Source: Cellulosilyticum sp. (GTDB lineage Bacteria; Bacillota; Clostridia; Lachnospirales; Cellulosilyticaceae). Taken from it: 64,000 nt of DNA. How positions within the stretch are numbered: the stretch's first letter is position 1; each line of letters opens with the position of its first letter. The DNA lies in contig SVDC01000002.1 of NCBI GenBank assembly GCA_015058045.1, positions 62,001 through 126,000 of the forward strand, written 5' to 3'. The position numbers were made by a program, and so were the translations under genes. The notes under the pieces are model-generated. The model saw nothing but the letters and a program-made list of their open reading frames with translations. It was not told where the DNA came from and did not search any database. Below, piece after piece: positions 1 to 8,551 of this stretch.

Positions 1-133
1 TCTCTTAATGTAAAAAAAACAGCCGATTTAGCCTTTACTGTAAAATATTCTGCTCTCTTTATATGCCATTTCTTTTACTTTAATATTGTTATAGTAAATA
101 TTTGATAGCGTTCAAAAAGCCATATATTTTACA

Positions 134-781
134 TTATGAAGTCTTTGTTTCTTCTCTATAGTCAACAGACTGCTTCTCAAAGTACTTATCTCCATCGATA
201 AAAGCGAGGGTATGAGGCATAAAAATGTTAAGCTTTTCCATTGTTTTAAGTGCCTTTTTCTTATTAACCTCATATGGAAATGCAATAATATATTTGCTTG
301 CCAAGGCTACTGCCTGCTCTTCTCCAACAGCTGCCTTATCAGCTTCAAACTTATCCCTGCCCTTTTCATCGAGGAATCTAAGTAACGATGTTTCATATAA
401 GTCAGTGACGAACACTTCGAATGAAGTATCGTTTGTATAGAAGCGTAAGTGCATTCCAGAATTAGGCTTGTAGATATAATCGAAATCCTCTGGGTAATCA
501 TTATCAATAACATCAAGTGCTACCTGTAAAGCCATAATTGTATTCATATCAAGTGGAGCTGCTGCTTGTGAACCTTTTGTTCCGATAGTAACGTATGTAT
601 CATTTTTATCTACTCCAATTAAATAATGCTGCTCCAGGGAATGAAGCACATTGATTGTCTGGCCTGTTGTAATATGAAATTTACTACCTAGTACATAATC
701 CATCTGCTGTACTGAACAGCAACCTACTCTACCTAAAAATGTTAATGCATAGTTCTGCATTGGTGAAAAATCGTCTCTCAT
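134..781 (-). CDS. Hypothetical protein, possible winged-helix DNA-binding protein
   Basis: A 215-aa protein I do not recognise. The first 70 residues look like a winged-helix fold: helices around MQNYALTFLGRVGCCSVQQM, a second helix with TGQTINVLHSLEQ, then a short beta hairpin. The rest is mixed alpha/beta and acidic. There is no signal peptide or membrane segment. It lies downstream of virB4 in the same direction, separated by a 160-bp gap filled with ATGACGC repeats, so it could bind them. That role is inference only. Confidence 0.6.
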   Translation of the reverse strand: MRDDFSPMQNYALTFLGRVGCCSVQQMDYVLGSKFHITTGQTINVLHSLEQHYLIGVDKNDTYVTIGTKGSQAAAPLDMNTIMALQVALDVIDNDYPEDFDYIYKPNSGMHLRFYTNDTSFEVFVTDLYETSLLRFLDEKGRDKFEADKAAVGEEQAVALASKYIIAFPYEVNKKKALKTMEKLNIFMPHTLAFIDGDKYFEKQSVDYREETKTS

Positions 782-847
782 AATCTTAAATAATCCTTTC
801 TTTTCTCTACAAAAAGCGTTATTAAATGTTTACTACATCGTTTTTGT

Positions 848-942
848 GCGTCATTAAGTGTGTCATTGATACTCATATAAGCGTCATCATATTTGCTTAA
901 TGCGTCATTCACTGTGTCATAAAAATCGCTATAAGCGTCATT
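848..942. repeat. Cluster of ATGACGC direct repeats between virB4 and the 215-aa gene
   Basis: Six copies of an 8-bp unit, GCGTCATT on this strand (AATGACGC on the other), start at 848, 860, 881, 902, 914 and 935. Four have GCGTCAT and two have GTGTCAT. The last overlaps the virB4 stop codon. The motif ATGACGCTT recurs in the region upstream of parM near 15.84 kb. Such a cluster could be a binding array for a partition or regulatory protein. Confidence 0.6.
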
Positions 943-3550
943 ATTTTTGGCTTGTTTTATCAGCTAATACTTCAAGCTCGTAATCTGAAAGCTTAATTTC
1001 TAACTCGATTTTGTCATTTGATGTCACAAGCATTCCTTTTCCTCTTCCATATTTAGCAATGGCCTCGCAATCGTTATCTGTTAATCGAAGCAAGTTTCTT
1101 ACGTTAGAAAGATTTGGCGTTTTCAGCAATACCTTTAATTCACAGTTATCAATTATGTCTGTACCCATCGTTCCAATCTTATTTACATCCTTTAGGAACT
1201 GCGATGCCATAATTACCGCTCCACCGTATCCTCTGATAAGTCGAACCATGTCATCAATCTGTGCGCAACTGTTTTTATCTTTTAGGATTGCCCAACACTC
1301 ATCGATATCGATAATGCTCTTCTTTGAGTTAGGATCCTTAACTACGCTGTAGCAGAAATCTGTAACTACACTCAATATGGCAGGGAAGTATTCCTCGTCT
1401 ATCTGATCCTCATTAACATCAAAGGCAATAAATGGAGCTGTTACATCAATATTGGTTTGGCCATTAAAGTTACTATATTTGCCATATACAAATGGTTCGA
1501 GATAACCATTTAAAAATCTTAGGTCAGGATTAGAATTAAATGCTTCATATAAGTCCTGAAGAATAGGCATTGGTTTAAGCTCTCTGGTATGAATATTTGA
1601 ATAAATACTTCTATTGTCATCGGTTATACCAAAGCTTGCATAAAGCTGTTTTAATGTAATGTCTATTTTGTTGCTGATTGCTTTTGTCATTGAACCTTCA
1701 TCAACAAGCATATTGATAAACGTTCTTAGAGCTTTAGTCTTCTTAGAAAGTAAAGGGCCAGAATTTGCCTTCACATCGTCTTCATTGATAGTAGATGTAT
1801 CGATTTTCTTTTCTGGCAGTATTGCCATTATATTTATACATACTTTCATGATGTCATAATATTTACCACCAACTAAATCTGCTAATGGCTTGTATTGATA
1901 TCCCTTCTTCGGAATAATGGCATATATATTAGCTCCGTTGAAGAATAAACGCTCCAGGTATGCTTGCATAAATGTTGTTTTACCAGAACCCGTAACACCA
2001 GATACAAACATATGAGGGTTATTAAATATACCTGAGTTAAATACATCAAGAGCCATTAGCGATTGCGTTTTTCTATTAAGACCAATTACTGCTCCGTTAG
2101 GATCGAAGAACTGATAATTTGTAAATGGATAAAAACTTGCTATCTGACTTGTAATAATATTGTGCCTGATTCTTTTCCATGGCTTTGTAAAATATAAAAG
2201 TGGTAATGTCATTAGGAAGTAATCTTCACAACAAACATTACTGTCTTCAAAATCCACCTTTGGCCCTGAAGTAGAAAGCTTATTTTTTATAGCTCTCATA
2301 GAATCACCAAGAAGTCTAGGACTAGCACCACGTACAGTAAGAATAATTCCAAAATTGTATAACTCGTTTTCGCCTTCAAGACCTACAGCAATTGCATCTG
2401 CATTTTTATAATCAGCTGCATGCTTTCTAGCCTTATCGTACTTGCGCTTATCGTTGTATATCTGATATTCAGATTCCTTTAACTTCTTGTATGCTTTTAG
2501 TCCATACTGTGCTACGTGCTTAGGCACTCGATTAAAATAAATATCAACATCGTTAGAAGTTCCCTGCGTAAACCAGTTCATCCAAGGTAGTGCGACTTCC
2601 ACAGGGTAACTATTGCCTTTAACACCTAACCAACCATAGAAGTATCTATCCATATAGATATGGTTTCTGTGATTGAAATATAATCCCTTTGGAGCAATGT
2701 CATCTTCTACTCTATGTTTATATTCTTTTTTCTTCCCTACTTTTTCATTATAGGCTCTAACATCTTTTTCAACTCTGTAGGATCTTTGTACCCTACTTTC
2801 TGAATAACTGGTAGCTCTATTGAAGATGTAATAGAGAATGTCTTTTAGATGGTTGTCTAAATCTTTCCCCTTTGCTTTAATGCATTGATTACCTGCGTCA
2901 GCTAAAATACCAATCATGTTCTCACGACGCTGATTCATGTTGTGAGCTATGTCTTCAAATTTAGTCGAGTTACCCTCGTACTCGTAGATAATGAAATATC
3001 TTGTTCCTATTGTTTTTGTTGATGCATATGAATAGATGAATTTAATATATTCTGTTATGGTTTCTTGAGCTCTAGGATCTTTAATATCTTTAGTATTTTT
3101 GATAATGTTTTCTACTAACGTATTAGTATTAACAATATCGTTTGCAATTTTGATTTGTAGCTTATCTGGGGAGTCTGTAAATAAATTGCTAAATGATGCA
3201 GCTATATCCATTTGCGCTGCTACTGATTTTTTACTAAAGTTGATTGGAAGTACTTCTATGATTGAAACATATCTTCCGTCGCTAGTTCTAATTACACCAT
3301 TTTTTATCCAATCAAAAGGAAGTTCATCTTGTGAAGCTCCAGTTTTAATTGGCATTAATGATACTGACGACTTCTTATTATCTTTTTTTCTATTCGGATC
3401 TATCGTCTTCAGTATCAAATTCGCTGCTGTCGAGTTCACTGTGCTTGTAAGCGAACTCAAGTAATTTTTCCCTTGCTCCTGCGAGGAGTTGTTCAGCGAC
3501 TGTCGAATACTTGATATTGTATTCCTTGAATTCTTTCTTATTTCTGACAT
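941..3550 (-). CDS. virB4: VirB4-family conjugation ATPase (TraE/TrsE-like)
   Basis: An 869-aa cytoplasmic ATPase that would power the type IV secretion channel. Walker A (GVTGSGKTT) lies near residue 517 and Walker B (IIDIDECW) near residue 750. These are followed by VirB4-type motifs around MASQFLKDV and the C-terminal NLLRLTDND region. Length fits Gram-positive VirB4/TcpF proteins. The start at 3550 has a modest SD (AGAGG). It implies a 161-bp overlap with the upstream PrgI-like gene; the next internal Met (MPIKTG) has no SD, so the overlap is probably genuine. The small membrane partner upstream is the usual arrangement in Firmicute conjugative elements. Confidence 0.9.
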   Translation of the reverse strand: MSEIRKNSRNTISSIRQSLNNSSQEQGKNYLSSLTSTVNSTAANLILKTIDPNRKKDNKKSSVSLMPIKTGASQDELPFDWIKNGVIRTSDGRYVSIIEVLPINFSKKSVAAQMDIAASFSNLFTDSPDKLQIKIANDIVNTNTLVENIIKNTKDIKDPRAQETITEYIKFIYSYASTKTIGTRYFIIYEYEGNSTKFEDIAHNMNQRRENMIGILADAGNQCIKAKGKDLDNHLKDILYYIFNRATSYSESRVQRSYRVEKDVRAYNEKVGKKKEYKHRVEDDIAPKGLYFNHRNHIYMDRYFYGWLGVKGNSYPVEVALPWMNWFTQGTSNDVDIYFNRVPKHVAQYGLKAYKKLKESEYQIYNDKRKYDKARKHAADYKNADAIAVGLEGENELYNFGIILTVRGASPRLLGDSMRAIKNKLSTSGPKVDFEDSNVCCEDYFLMTLPLLYFTKPWKRIRHNIITSQIASFYPFTNYQFFDPNGAVIGLNRKTQSLMALDVFNSGIFNNPHMFVSGVTGSGKTTFMQAYLERLFFNGANIYAIIPKKGYQYKPLADLVGGKYYDIMKVCINIMAILPEKKIDTSTINEDDVKANSGPLLSKKTKALRTFINMLVDEGSMTKAISNKIDITLKQLYASFGITDDNRSIYSNIHTRELKPMPILQDLYEAFNSNPDLRFLNGYLEPFVYGKYSNFNGQTNIDVTAPFIAFDVNEDQIDEEYFPAILSVVTDFCYSVVKDPNSKKSIIDIDECWAILKDKNSCAQIDDMVRLIRGYGGAVIMASQFLKDVNKIGTMGTDIIDNCELKVLLKTPNLSNVRNLLRLTDNDCEAIAKYGRGKGMLVTSNDKIELEIKLSDYELEVLADKTSQK

Positions 3551-3857
3551 ATTCTGGACCTCTTAAGTGTGCCTTTCTTTTATTCTTGAGATACTTGAGT
3601 TGATCTATAAGCATCTCGGTTACAGAACGATTCTTTATTCCTCTGATTCCAAATACAGTTGCAGCACCTCCCCATAGGAGAGTGAATACTATACTAGCCA
3701 GAGTAGTGAAAGGTATATGCTGAATTACAAATACTGCAATTCCACCAAACACTAATCCTTCTATCCAATTCCTTATAGGATATCCAAGGAACTCTCCCTG
3801 CCTAATTACATTTTTGGATAAAGGGTAGGTTGCGAAATCTCTTTCTTTCTTTGCCAT
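3390..3857 (-). CDS. PrgI-family (VirB3-like) conjugation membrane protein
   Basis: A 155-aa protein with the PrgI/TcpE-like pattern: a short cytoplasmic N-terminus beginning MAKKERDFATYPLSKNVI, two closely spaced membrane helices (about residues 32-72), then a charged C-terminal tail. Family members partner with VirB4 at the inner membrane. It is the first gene of the operon, transcribed from the promoter at 3920-3948. Its last 161 bp are also read by virB4 in another frame. The SD (AAAGGAG) is about 12 nt from the ATG, slightly long. Confidence 0.75.
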   Translation of the reverse strand: MAKKERDFATYPLSKNVIRQGEFLGYPIRNWIEGLVFGGIAVFVIQHIPFTTLASIVFTLLWGGAATVFGIRGIKNRSVTEMLIDQLKYLKNKRKAHLRGPEYVRNKKEFKEYNIKYSTVAEQLLAGAREKLLEFAYKHSELDSSEFDTEDDRSE

Positions 3858-3919
3858 GTACTGACAATGCTCCTTTCAAAATTACTAAAATAGTTATAAA
3901 AATAATGCTAATTGATTGT

Positions 3920-3948
3920 ATAATAGCACAGTATCACTTTTATTGTAA
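3920..3948 (-). promoter_or_regulatory. Promoter of prgI-virB4 with AAAAGTGAT spacer element
   Basis: Read on the minus strand: -35 TTACAA, 17-bp spacer, -10 TATTAT. The spacer contains AAAAGTGAT ending 7 nt before the -10 box. The same arrangement occurs at 14.13, 20.38, 21.33 and 37.09 kb, suggesting a shared operator. Confidence 0.65.
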
Positions 3949-3970
3949 ATATTATTTTTTTACAATAAAA

Positions 3971-4007
3971 AATAGCAGAACCCTTGAAAATTTAGGATTC
4001 TGCTATT
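3971..4007 (-). terminator. Intrinsic terminator after rep
   Basis: Inverted repeat AATAGCAGAA/TTCTGCTATT. On the minus strand the stem is followed by TTTTTTATT, so it ends rep transcription. Confidence 0.8.
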
Positions 4008-4036
4008 TGCTCATTAATTTTATTCCTGATTTTTTA

Positions 4037-5335
4037 TCATTTATTTGCTTTCTTCCAGTCTATATACATCTCGTAACTTTCTTGCGGATCGTCGTATATT
4101 AATTCGAAATCCTCTAGTGAACTAAAATTCAAAGATGCCAGAAAATCTGCAATATCAGGTTTAGTCTTTGCTTTGTTCCATACTCTTGTTGCTATCTCGT
4201 CAATATTTTGTTTGTAGTTTTCTTCTATAGCAATAATTTGTTTTGTCCGTTCTCTGTCTCCATTAAGAACTGGAATTTCTTCGTAACCTCCGCTTTTAAT
4301 GTATTTAATAATCCACCCCATGTAATTGCGAACATATTCTTGTTTATCAGCCGCATCTATTGCAGCCACCACAAGTTTATCATTCATGTCAGCTGTAGTT
4401 ATAAGTAAATCTATATCTTCAGGTGTTAAATCGTTATGACCAACATAGTCTTCATAAACATACGCAAACTGTGGTAAATCACGAGGCATCTCGTATTGAT
4501 ATGTTTTGGATTTTCCTTCGGTAAAATCAGCTTTTATATCTTCAATTTCAACTACTGAAGGATTATTCTTGTGCAAATGAAAAATTATACTTATTACTTT
4601 TTTTCCTTTCTTCAATCCCTCTTCGTATTCGAAAGAAATATCTGCCTTCTCATCCAACTCTTGTTGAGCAGGGTCTAATACGCCTCTTTTGAAATCAGCC
4701 CAATTTGCATATTTTTTATCTTTTTTATCCAACGCATCAAGCAACTTATCCCAATCAATATTGTTTTGCATCTCCGACAATCTGTTTTTATGGGCCTCGT
4801 TATCTGAATTCGCAATACCAATAATAAATTTTAATTCTGATAAATTATATTCCAGGTCTAAATTACCGTCTTTGTTAGCTCTATAGTATTCGCTTTTGAA
4901 TAATTCATATAATCGGAATGCATTAACGTTTTCAAAGCTTGTCATCATTCTTAGATTAAGCTTAGTAAAATGATCCTCCATTCCTAAGATATGATTTTTT
5001 AGTGCTTGATTAAATTTTAGAGTAAACACACCATTTTCGTATTCGGCATTAGGAATCATGGAAAATGTCTTGAAATTTCCTTTTCCATCTTCTAATACAA
5101 TTACATGACCTACTATTCTTTTAGCAACCTTCTTTAAGTCTCTATAAATATGAGCCTTATCAGAAAAAATCTTTTGTAGTTCACCTGGATAAAGTTTTGC
5201 CTCCAGATTATCGTTTTCATCATTTTCAATTCGAGTAAGTCCAACTGCCATGATTTTGTTTTCTAGTAAACTGGATTTGAATTTTGCTGAAACCATGTCA
5301 TTAGACTTATTGTAGGTGGTTGCTATTTTTCCCAT
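4037..5335 (-). CDS. rep: Rep_3-family plasmid replication initiator
   Basis: A 432-aa initiator. The N-terminus (MVSAKFKSSLLENKIMAVGL) and the segment NVNAFRLYELFKSEYYRA match the tandem winged-helix Rep_3/RepB family, whose members bind iterons and open the origin. The C-terminal third is a Lachnospiraceae-type extension of unknown role. The gene sits directly downstream of an iteron array of about 500 bp that starts just upstream of its ATG, so Rep likely binds there and represses itself. Family assignment is by pattern recognition. Confidence 0.85.
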   Translation of the reverse strand: MGKIATTYNKSNDMVSAKFKSSLLENKIMAVGLTRIENDENDNLEAKLYPGELQKIFSDKAHIYRDLKKVAKRIVGHVIVLEDGKGNFKTFSMIPNAEYENGVFTLKFNQALKNHILGMEDHFTKLNLRMMTSFENVNAFRLYELFKSEYYRANKDGNLDLEYNLSELKFIIGIANSDNEAHKNRLSEMQNNIDWDKLLDALDKKDKKYANWADFKRGVLDPAQQELDEKADISFEYEEGLKKGKKVISIIFHLHKNNPSVVEIEDIKADFTEGKSKTYQYEMPRDLPQFAYVYEDYVGHNDLTPEDIDLLITTADMNDKLVVAAIDAADKQEYVRNYMGWIIKYIKSGGYEEIPVLNGDRERTKQIIAIEENYKQNIDEIATRVWNKAKTKPDIADFLASLNFSSLEDFELIYDDPQESYEMYIDWKKANK

Positions 5336-5349
5336 ATTATTATCCTTAT

Positions 5350-5844
5350 ACGAATTTTTGGTTTACTACAAGGTTAGAGTAAACCATTTTGTCGTAATGA
5401 ACAACAACCAATTTTTCGCAATAGATATGGGTAATCGTCTTTCAACAAGCTACATTGCGAAAATTTGGTTTACTTGTATGTAACAATAAAAGCCGTATTT
5501 ATCGCATTTTGTTGGCTATTACGATTTTTTGGTTTATATCTTTATGTAAGCATTTTCTTTAAACCAATTTTTCGTAATTAGGTAATTATGCATGCAAATA
5601 ATCAATATTATATTTACGATAATAAGTATTAAATTACGACTTTTTGGTTTATTTTACATCTTGTCAAAACCATTTTTTCGTAATTGCTTTCCCTGAAATC
5701 CTTTATTTACAGGATTTCAAAAGAATAAGTAATTTGTCATTACGAATTTTTGGTTTATCACCATCTCCTATAATTATCATTGCTAAACCATTTTTTCGTT
5801 TTACAATACCTTTGGAGCGTAATTAGACACCAATTTTTCGTAAT
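5350..5844. repeat. Replication origin: eleven iterons in mixed orientation
   Basis: Consensus AAACCAATTTTTCGTAAT. Forward copies start near 5380, 5406, 5560, 5666, 5784 and 5827. Reverse copies (ATTACGAATTTTTGGTTTA type) start near 5350, 5454, 5518, 5633 and 5739. The array occupies the gap between rep and the terminator of parB and contains no gene. Iterons next to a Rep_3 gene are typical of theta-replication origins; the frequent switches of orientation are unusual. Confidence 0.85.
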
Positions 5845-5954
5845 AAAAACCCTGCAAGCATTGATTTTACGGCATTCTTTATCGCCTAATATAAAACAAA
5901 ACAATTTCTTGTTGTTGAAATCCCTATTAATATTATTATTTTATTTATTATAAA

Positions 5955-5982
5955 AGCCATTCCCAGTAATTTGAGAATGGCT
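5955..5982 (-). terminator. Intrinsic terminator after parB
   Basis: Inverted repeat AGCCATTC/GAATGGCT followed on the minus strand by TTTTATAATAAA. Confidence 0.75.
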
Positions 5983-5988
5983 CTATTA

Positions 5989-6945
5989 TTATGCTTTACA
6001 GCTATCTATGATTTTCTGTAAATATGATTGCATTTCTGTTGCTTGTTTTACGATTACATCTTTCTTTTCATCAGGTATTGTTATTACCGTGTCTGGTGTA
6101 TAAGGAATGCTTACTAACTCTTTAAAAACCTGACTTGTTTTCACAGGTTTTGGTTTTTCTTCTTTGTTAGATTTCTCCTTGCCTGTAGCTATTGCGTAAG
6201 CTCTAGTTATTAAATCTGTAGTTAGTTCCTCTGATTCCATCATAGATGAAAGAACATAGGCGAATTCATCTTCTTTCCCAGTAGGTAATTTACTACATTT
6301 TTCAAGCAGGAAGCTAAATGGAACATTTTCTTTTTTGAAAAGCTCCTGCAATGAATTGTCTAATTTTAAAATTTGCTGATAACGTTTTTGCATTGCTTTT
6401 TTATAGCCGAATTTTTCTTCGATAAGTTCAGTTACGTTAGTCTTACCTTTTCTTCGTAATAGTTTTTCATATTCAGAAAGTTGTTTTGCAATATAGTATG
6501 GTCTAGGAGTTCTTTGAGCATTCATGAAGATCAACTGCTCTATTCTCTCTGCCTCTGTTGGCTCATCACCAGAGATTACACAAGTAATTGTTTTATCGCC
6601 TCTTTTCTTTGTAGCAATAAGACGCTGATTACCTGCATAGCATAAATAACGACCATTTTTTCGCCTATAGACGTAGATTACTGAATTGTTTCCGATGGTG
6701 TTGAAACTTGTTTCAATCTTCTCTAAATCCTCATAACCGAACAGCTGTTCGTTTATTTCGTCAGTATCAATTAATGATACATCAATATCAGCTATTTCTT
6801 TGCTACTACTTTGCAAATTCTTTGCATCTGGACGATTCATTATAGAATCTAAAATGTCATCATAAGAATTATTTTCTTTCTTCACGGCATTTTTATTTTC
6901 TTTAGACTGTTCGCCCATTTTTCGCAATTCGTCTAATCGAGACAT
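5989..6945 (-). CDS. parB: ParB-family partition protein
   Basis: A 318-aa protein with a ParB/Spo0J-type fold. A basic N-terminal tail (residues 1-45) could contact ParA. The ParB core around residues 50-150 includes YAGNQRLIATKKRG, corresponding to the GERR-type box, followed by a helix-turn-helix stretch (YYIAKQLSEYEKLL onward). Its ATG directly abuts the parA stop codon and the SD AAAGGAGG lies inside parA, so the two are translationally coupled. It should load on parS-like sites, perhaps those upstream of parA. Confidence 0.85.
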   Translation of the reverse strand: MSRLDELRKMGEQSKENKNAVKKENNSYDDILDSIMNRPDAKNLQSSSKEIADIDVSLIDTDEINEQLFGYEDLEKIETSFNTIGNNSVIYVYRRKNGRYLCYAGNQRLIATKKRGDKTITCVISGDEPTEAERIEQLIFMNAQRTPRPYYIAKQLSEYEKLLRRKGKTNVTELIEEKFGYKKAMQKRYQQILKLDNSLQELFKKENVPFSFLLEKCSKLPTGKEDEFAYVLSSMMESEELTTDLITRAYAIATGKEKSNKEEKPKPVKTSQVFKELVSIPYTPDTVITIPDEKKDVIVKQATEMQSYLQKIIDSCKA

Positions 6946-7719
6946 TTATACAGCCTCCTTTTCTATTCTATTAATTATCTCCTGTGCAATTTCATAATAT
7001 TCTCTTGCTTGAGCAGAACCTTTCTGTACAACAGAAATAGGTTTTTGCATCAACTTTACTTCATCAATTTTTACGCCATCAGTAACGCACTTTACAAATG
7101 GCTTGTATTCTTTTTCGTTTGAAAGTTCTTCCAATTGTTCCAATGCATATGTGTGCATTGATGCACGTTTCTTTCTTGAAAGAATATATCCAAATACTTT
7201 TGCGTGACTAATTGGAATTCTTCCGCTTGTTAGTCCCTGCAAGATTTCTTCTGTTTCATCGACACTACTCATTGAGTTTCTGTCTGCAAGTGTAGGAATG
7301 ATAATGTAATCAGCAGCAACCATTGACATAATGAAAAGATCACCTACATCTGGGTTATTATCGATGATGATGTAATCATAATTTTCTTCAACGAGTTTTA
7401 ACACTTCATCCAGGAGAAATACGTCATCACGCTCAGTAAATAATTTGCTTACTTTGTTAAGTGATTTTGATGATGTGATGAGATCAAAATATTCTGTTTC
7501 TTGAATGCACTCTGATGGATGCACTTCAGCATTCATAGCTTGAAAGATATTGCTTGCTGAGTCATCGGCAGCAATACTTCTTGTAGTGTCCCCTTGTGGA
7601 TCGAAGTCCACAACCAATACTTTCTTTCCAATTAATTTTAAGTTTGTTGCAATCTCGATAGTAGCAGTAGTTTTTCCAACTCCACCTTTTCGAGCTGCGA
7701 TAGATATTCTTGTTGCCAT
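6946..7719 (-). CDS. parA: ParA-family partition ATPase
   Basis: A 257-aa P-loop ATPase with the deviant Walker A KGGVGKTT at residues 11-18, the FDPQGD switch I box near residue 40 and IIIDNNPDVGD (Walker B) near residue 118. Small size without an N-terminal HTH is type Ib-like. It forms ATP-dependent nucleoid-bound polymers or gradients that move ParB-parS complexes. SD GGAGG precedes the start. Two palindromic sites lie immediately upstream. Confidence 0.92.
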   Translation of the reverse strand: MATRISIAARKGGVGKTTATIEIATNLKLIGKKVLVVDFDPQGDTTRSIAADDSASNIFQAMNAEVHPSECIQETEYFDLITSSKSLNKVSKLFTERDDVFLLDEVLKLVEENYDYIIIDNNPDVGDLFIMSMVAADYIIIPTLADRNSMSSVDETEEILQGLTSGRIPISHAKVFGYILSRKKRASMHTYALEQLEELSNEKEYKPFVKCVTDGVKIDEVKLMQKPISVVQKGSAQAREYYEIAQEIINRIEKEAV

Positions 7720-7731
7720 AAAACCTCCAGT

Positions 7732-7787
7732 GTCTATTCAAGTAGACAGATTGTTAAATAAATAACAAAGAGTCTATTCAAATAGAA
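7732..7787. promoter_or_regulatory. Two palindromic sites upstream of parA (candidate parS/operator)
   Basis: GTCTATTCAAGTAGAC (7732-7747) and GTCTATTCAAATAGAA (7772-7787) are near-perfect palindromes 40 bp apart, about four helical turns. Position upstream of parA suggests binding by ParB or ParA for autoregulation or partition. A possible minus-strand promoter (TTTACA, 16 bp, TAGACT) overlaps the second site. Confidence 0.6.
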
Positions 7788-7994
7788 ATTAATGTAAAAA
7801 ATTATTTCATGGTTCGAGTCTAACACATTATTTTAATATGTAAAATAGAAATCCAAAAATTTGTTGAGAAATTTATAGATTTATAAAAGAAAGATAATAA
7901 AAACAGAGAATAGAAGAGTAGTATGTAATAATAGAACATATGTTTGCAGGCTTATAAGGCTCAAATTTCAAAAATAAGCCCTCTATAATGAAAA
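7788..7994. other. AT-rich intergenic region, nothing clear
   Basis: About 200 bp with no credible ORF or strong repeat. It separates the parA promoter from the terminator of the conjugation operon. Confidence 0.4.
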
Positions 7995-8022
7995 TAGCAT
8001 CTCTTATTCAAAAGAGATGCTA
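7995..8022 (-). terminator. Intrinsic terminator of the virB2-virB6 operon
   Basis: Inverted repeat TAGCATCTCTT/AAGAGATGCTA followed on the minus strand by TTTTCATTAT. Confidence 0.75.
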
Positions 8023-8059
8023 AAATTCGTTTTTACGATATATATGGAGCTCTGTTTTA

Positions 8060-8551
8060 TTAATTGCCTATAGAAATCACGACGGAATAATCATCTAGTC
8101 CCATATTGTTACTTACTGTAATAGTGTCATTGCAATCAGATATAGAAAAAACAGCTTCATACTTTGTACCTGTTTTGGTTCCAGAGATAAATGTTAATTT
8201 CCTGGAAGTGTATCCAGAAGCTTGTAAATTTTCATTTAAAACATCATTAATTTCTGAGTAGTAGTAATAAGGCATTTCGGAATTATTATTTATAAGGTCA
8301 GTGCCGTTAATAATATAATTATAAGCACCGTCCTCGTCGCCTTCACTGTAATAAACGGTATTGTCTTGATCATTTAATAGTTGCTCTATATCTGTATCAT
8401 CATTCTTCGATATATTCCCGAGACTTTCTTTATCATTGTTTTGCACAAAAGAGAGTAGTGTAAATACCATTAATATTAGTATGACAGCTCCAAAGCCTAT
8501 GTAATGGAATACTGTAAGATCTTTAAATAATTCTTTTAATTTATTCTTCAT
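8060..8551 (-). CDS. Single-pass membrane protein of the conjugation operon
   Basis: A 163-aa protein with a cytoplasmic N-terminus, one membrane helix at about residues 18-40 (YIGFGAVILILMVFTLLSFV), and an Asp/Asn-rich outside domain with several beta strands. No family recognised. It overlaps the upstream lipoprotein gene by 11 bp, implying coupled translation, and is the last gene before the operon terminator. A structural role outside the membrane beside the transfer channel is inferred from context. Confidence 0.65.
   Translation of the reverse strand: MKNKLKELFKDLTVFHYIGFGAVILILMVFTLLSFVQNNDKESLGNISKNDDTDIEQLLNDQDNTVYYSEGDEDGAYNYIINGTDLINNNSEMPYYYYSEINDVLNENLQASGYTSRKLTFISGTKTGTKYEAVFSISDCNDTITVSNNMGLDDYSVVISIGN

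Noticed and set aside
5350-5844. Possible CRISPR array because of regularly recurring repeats
   Set aside because: Repeats are about 18 bp, in both orientations, with irregular gaps and next to a rep gene; no cas genes. Iterons explain them.
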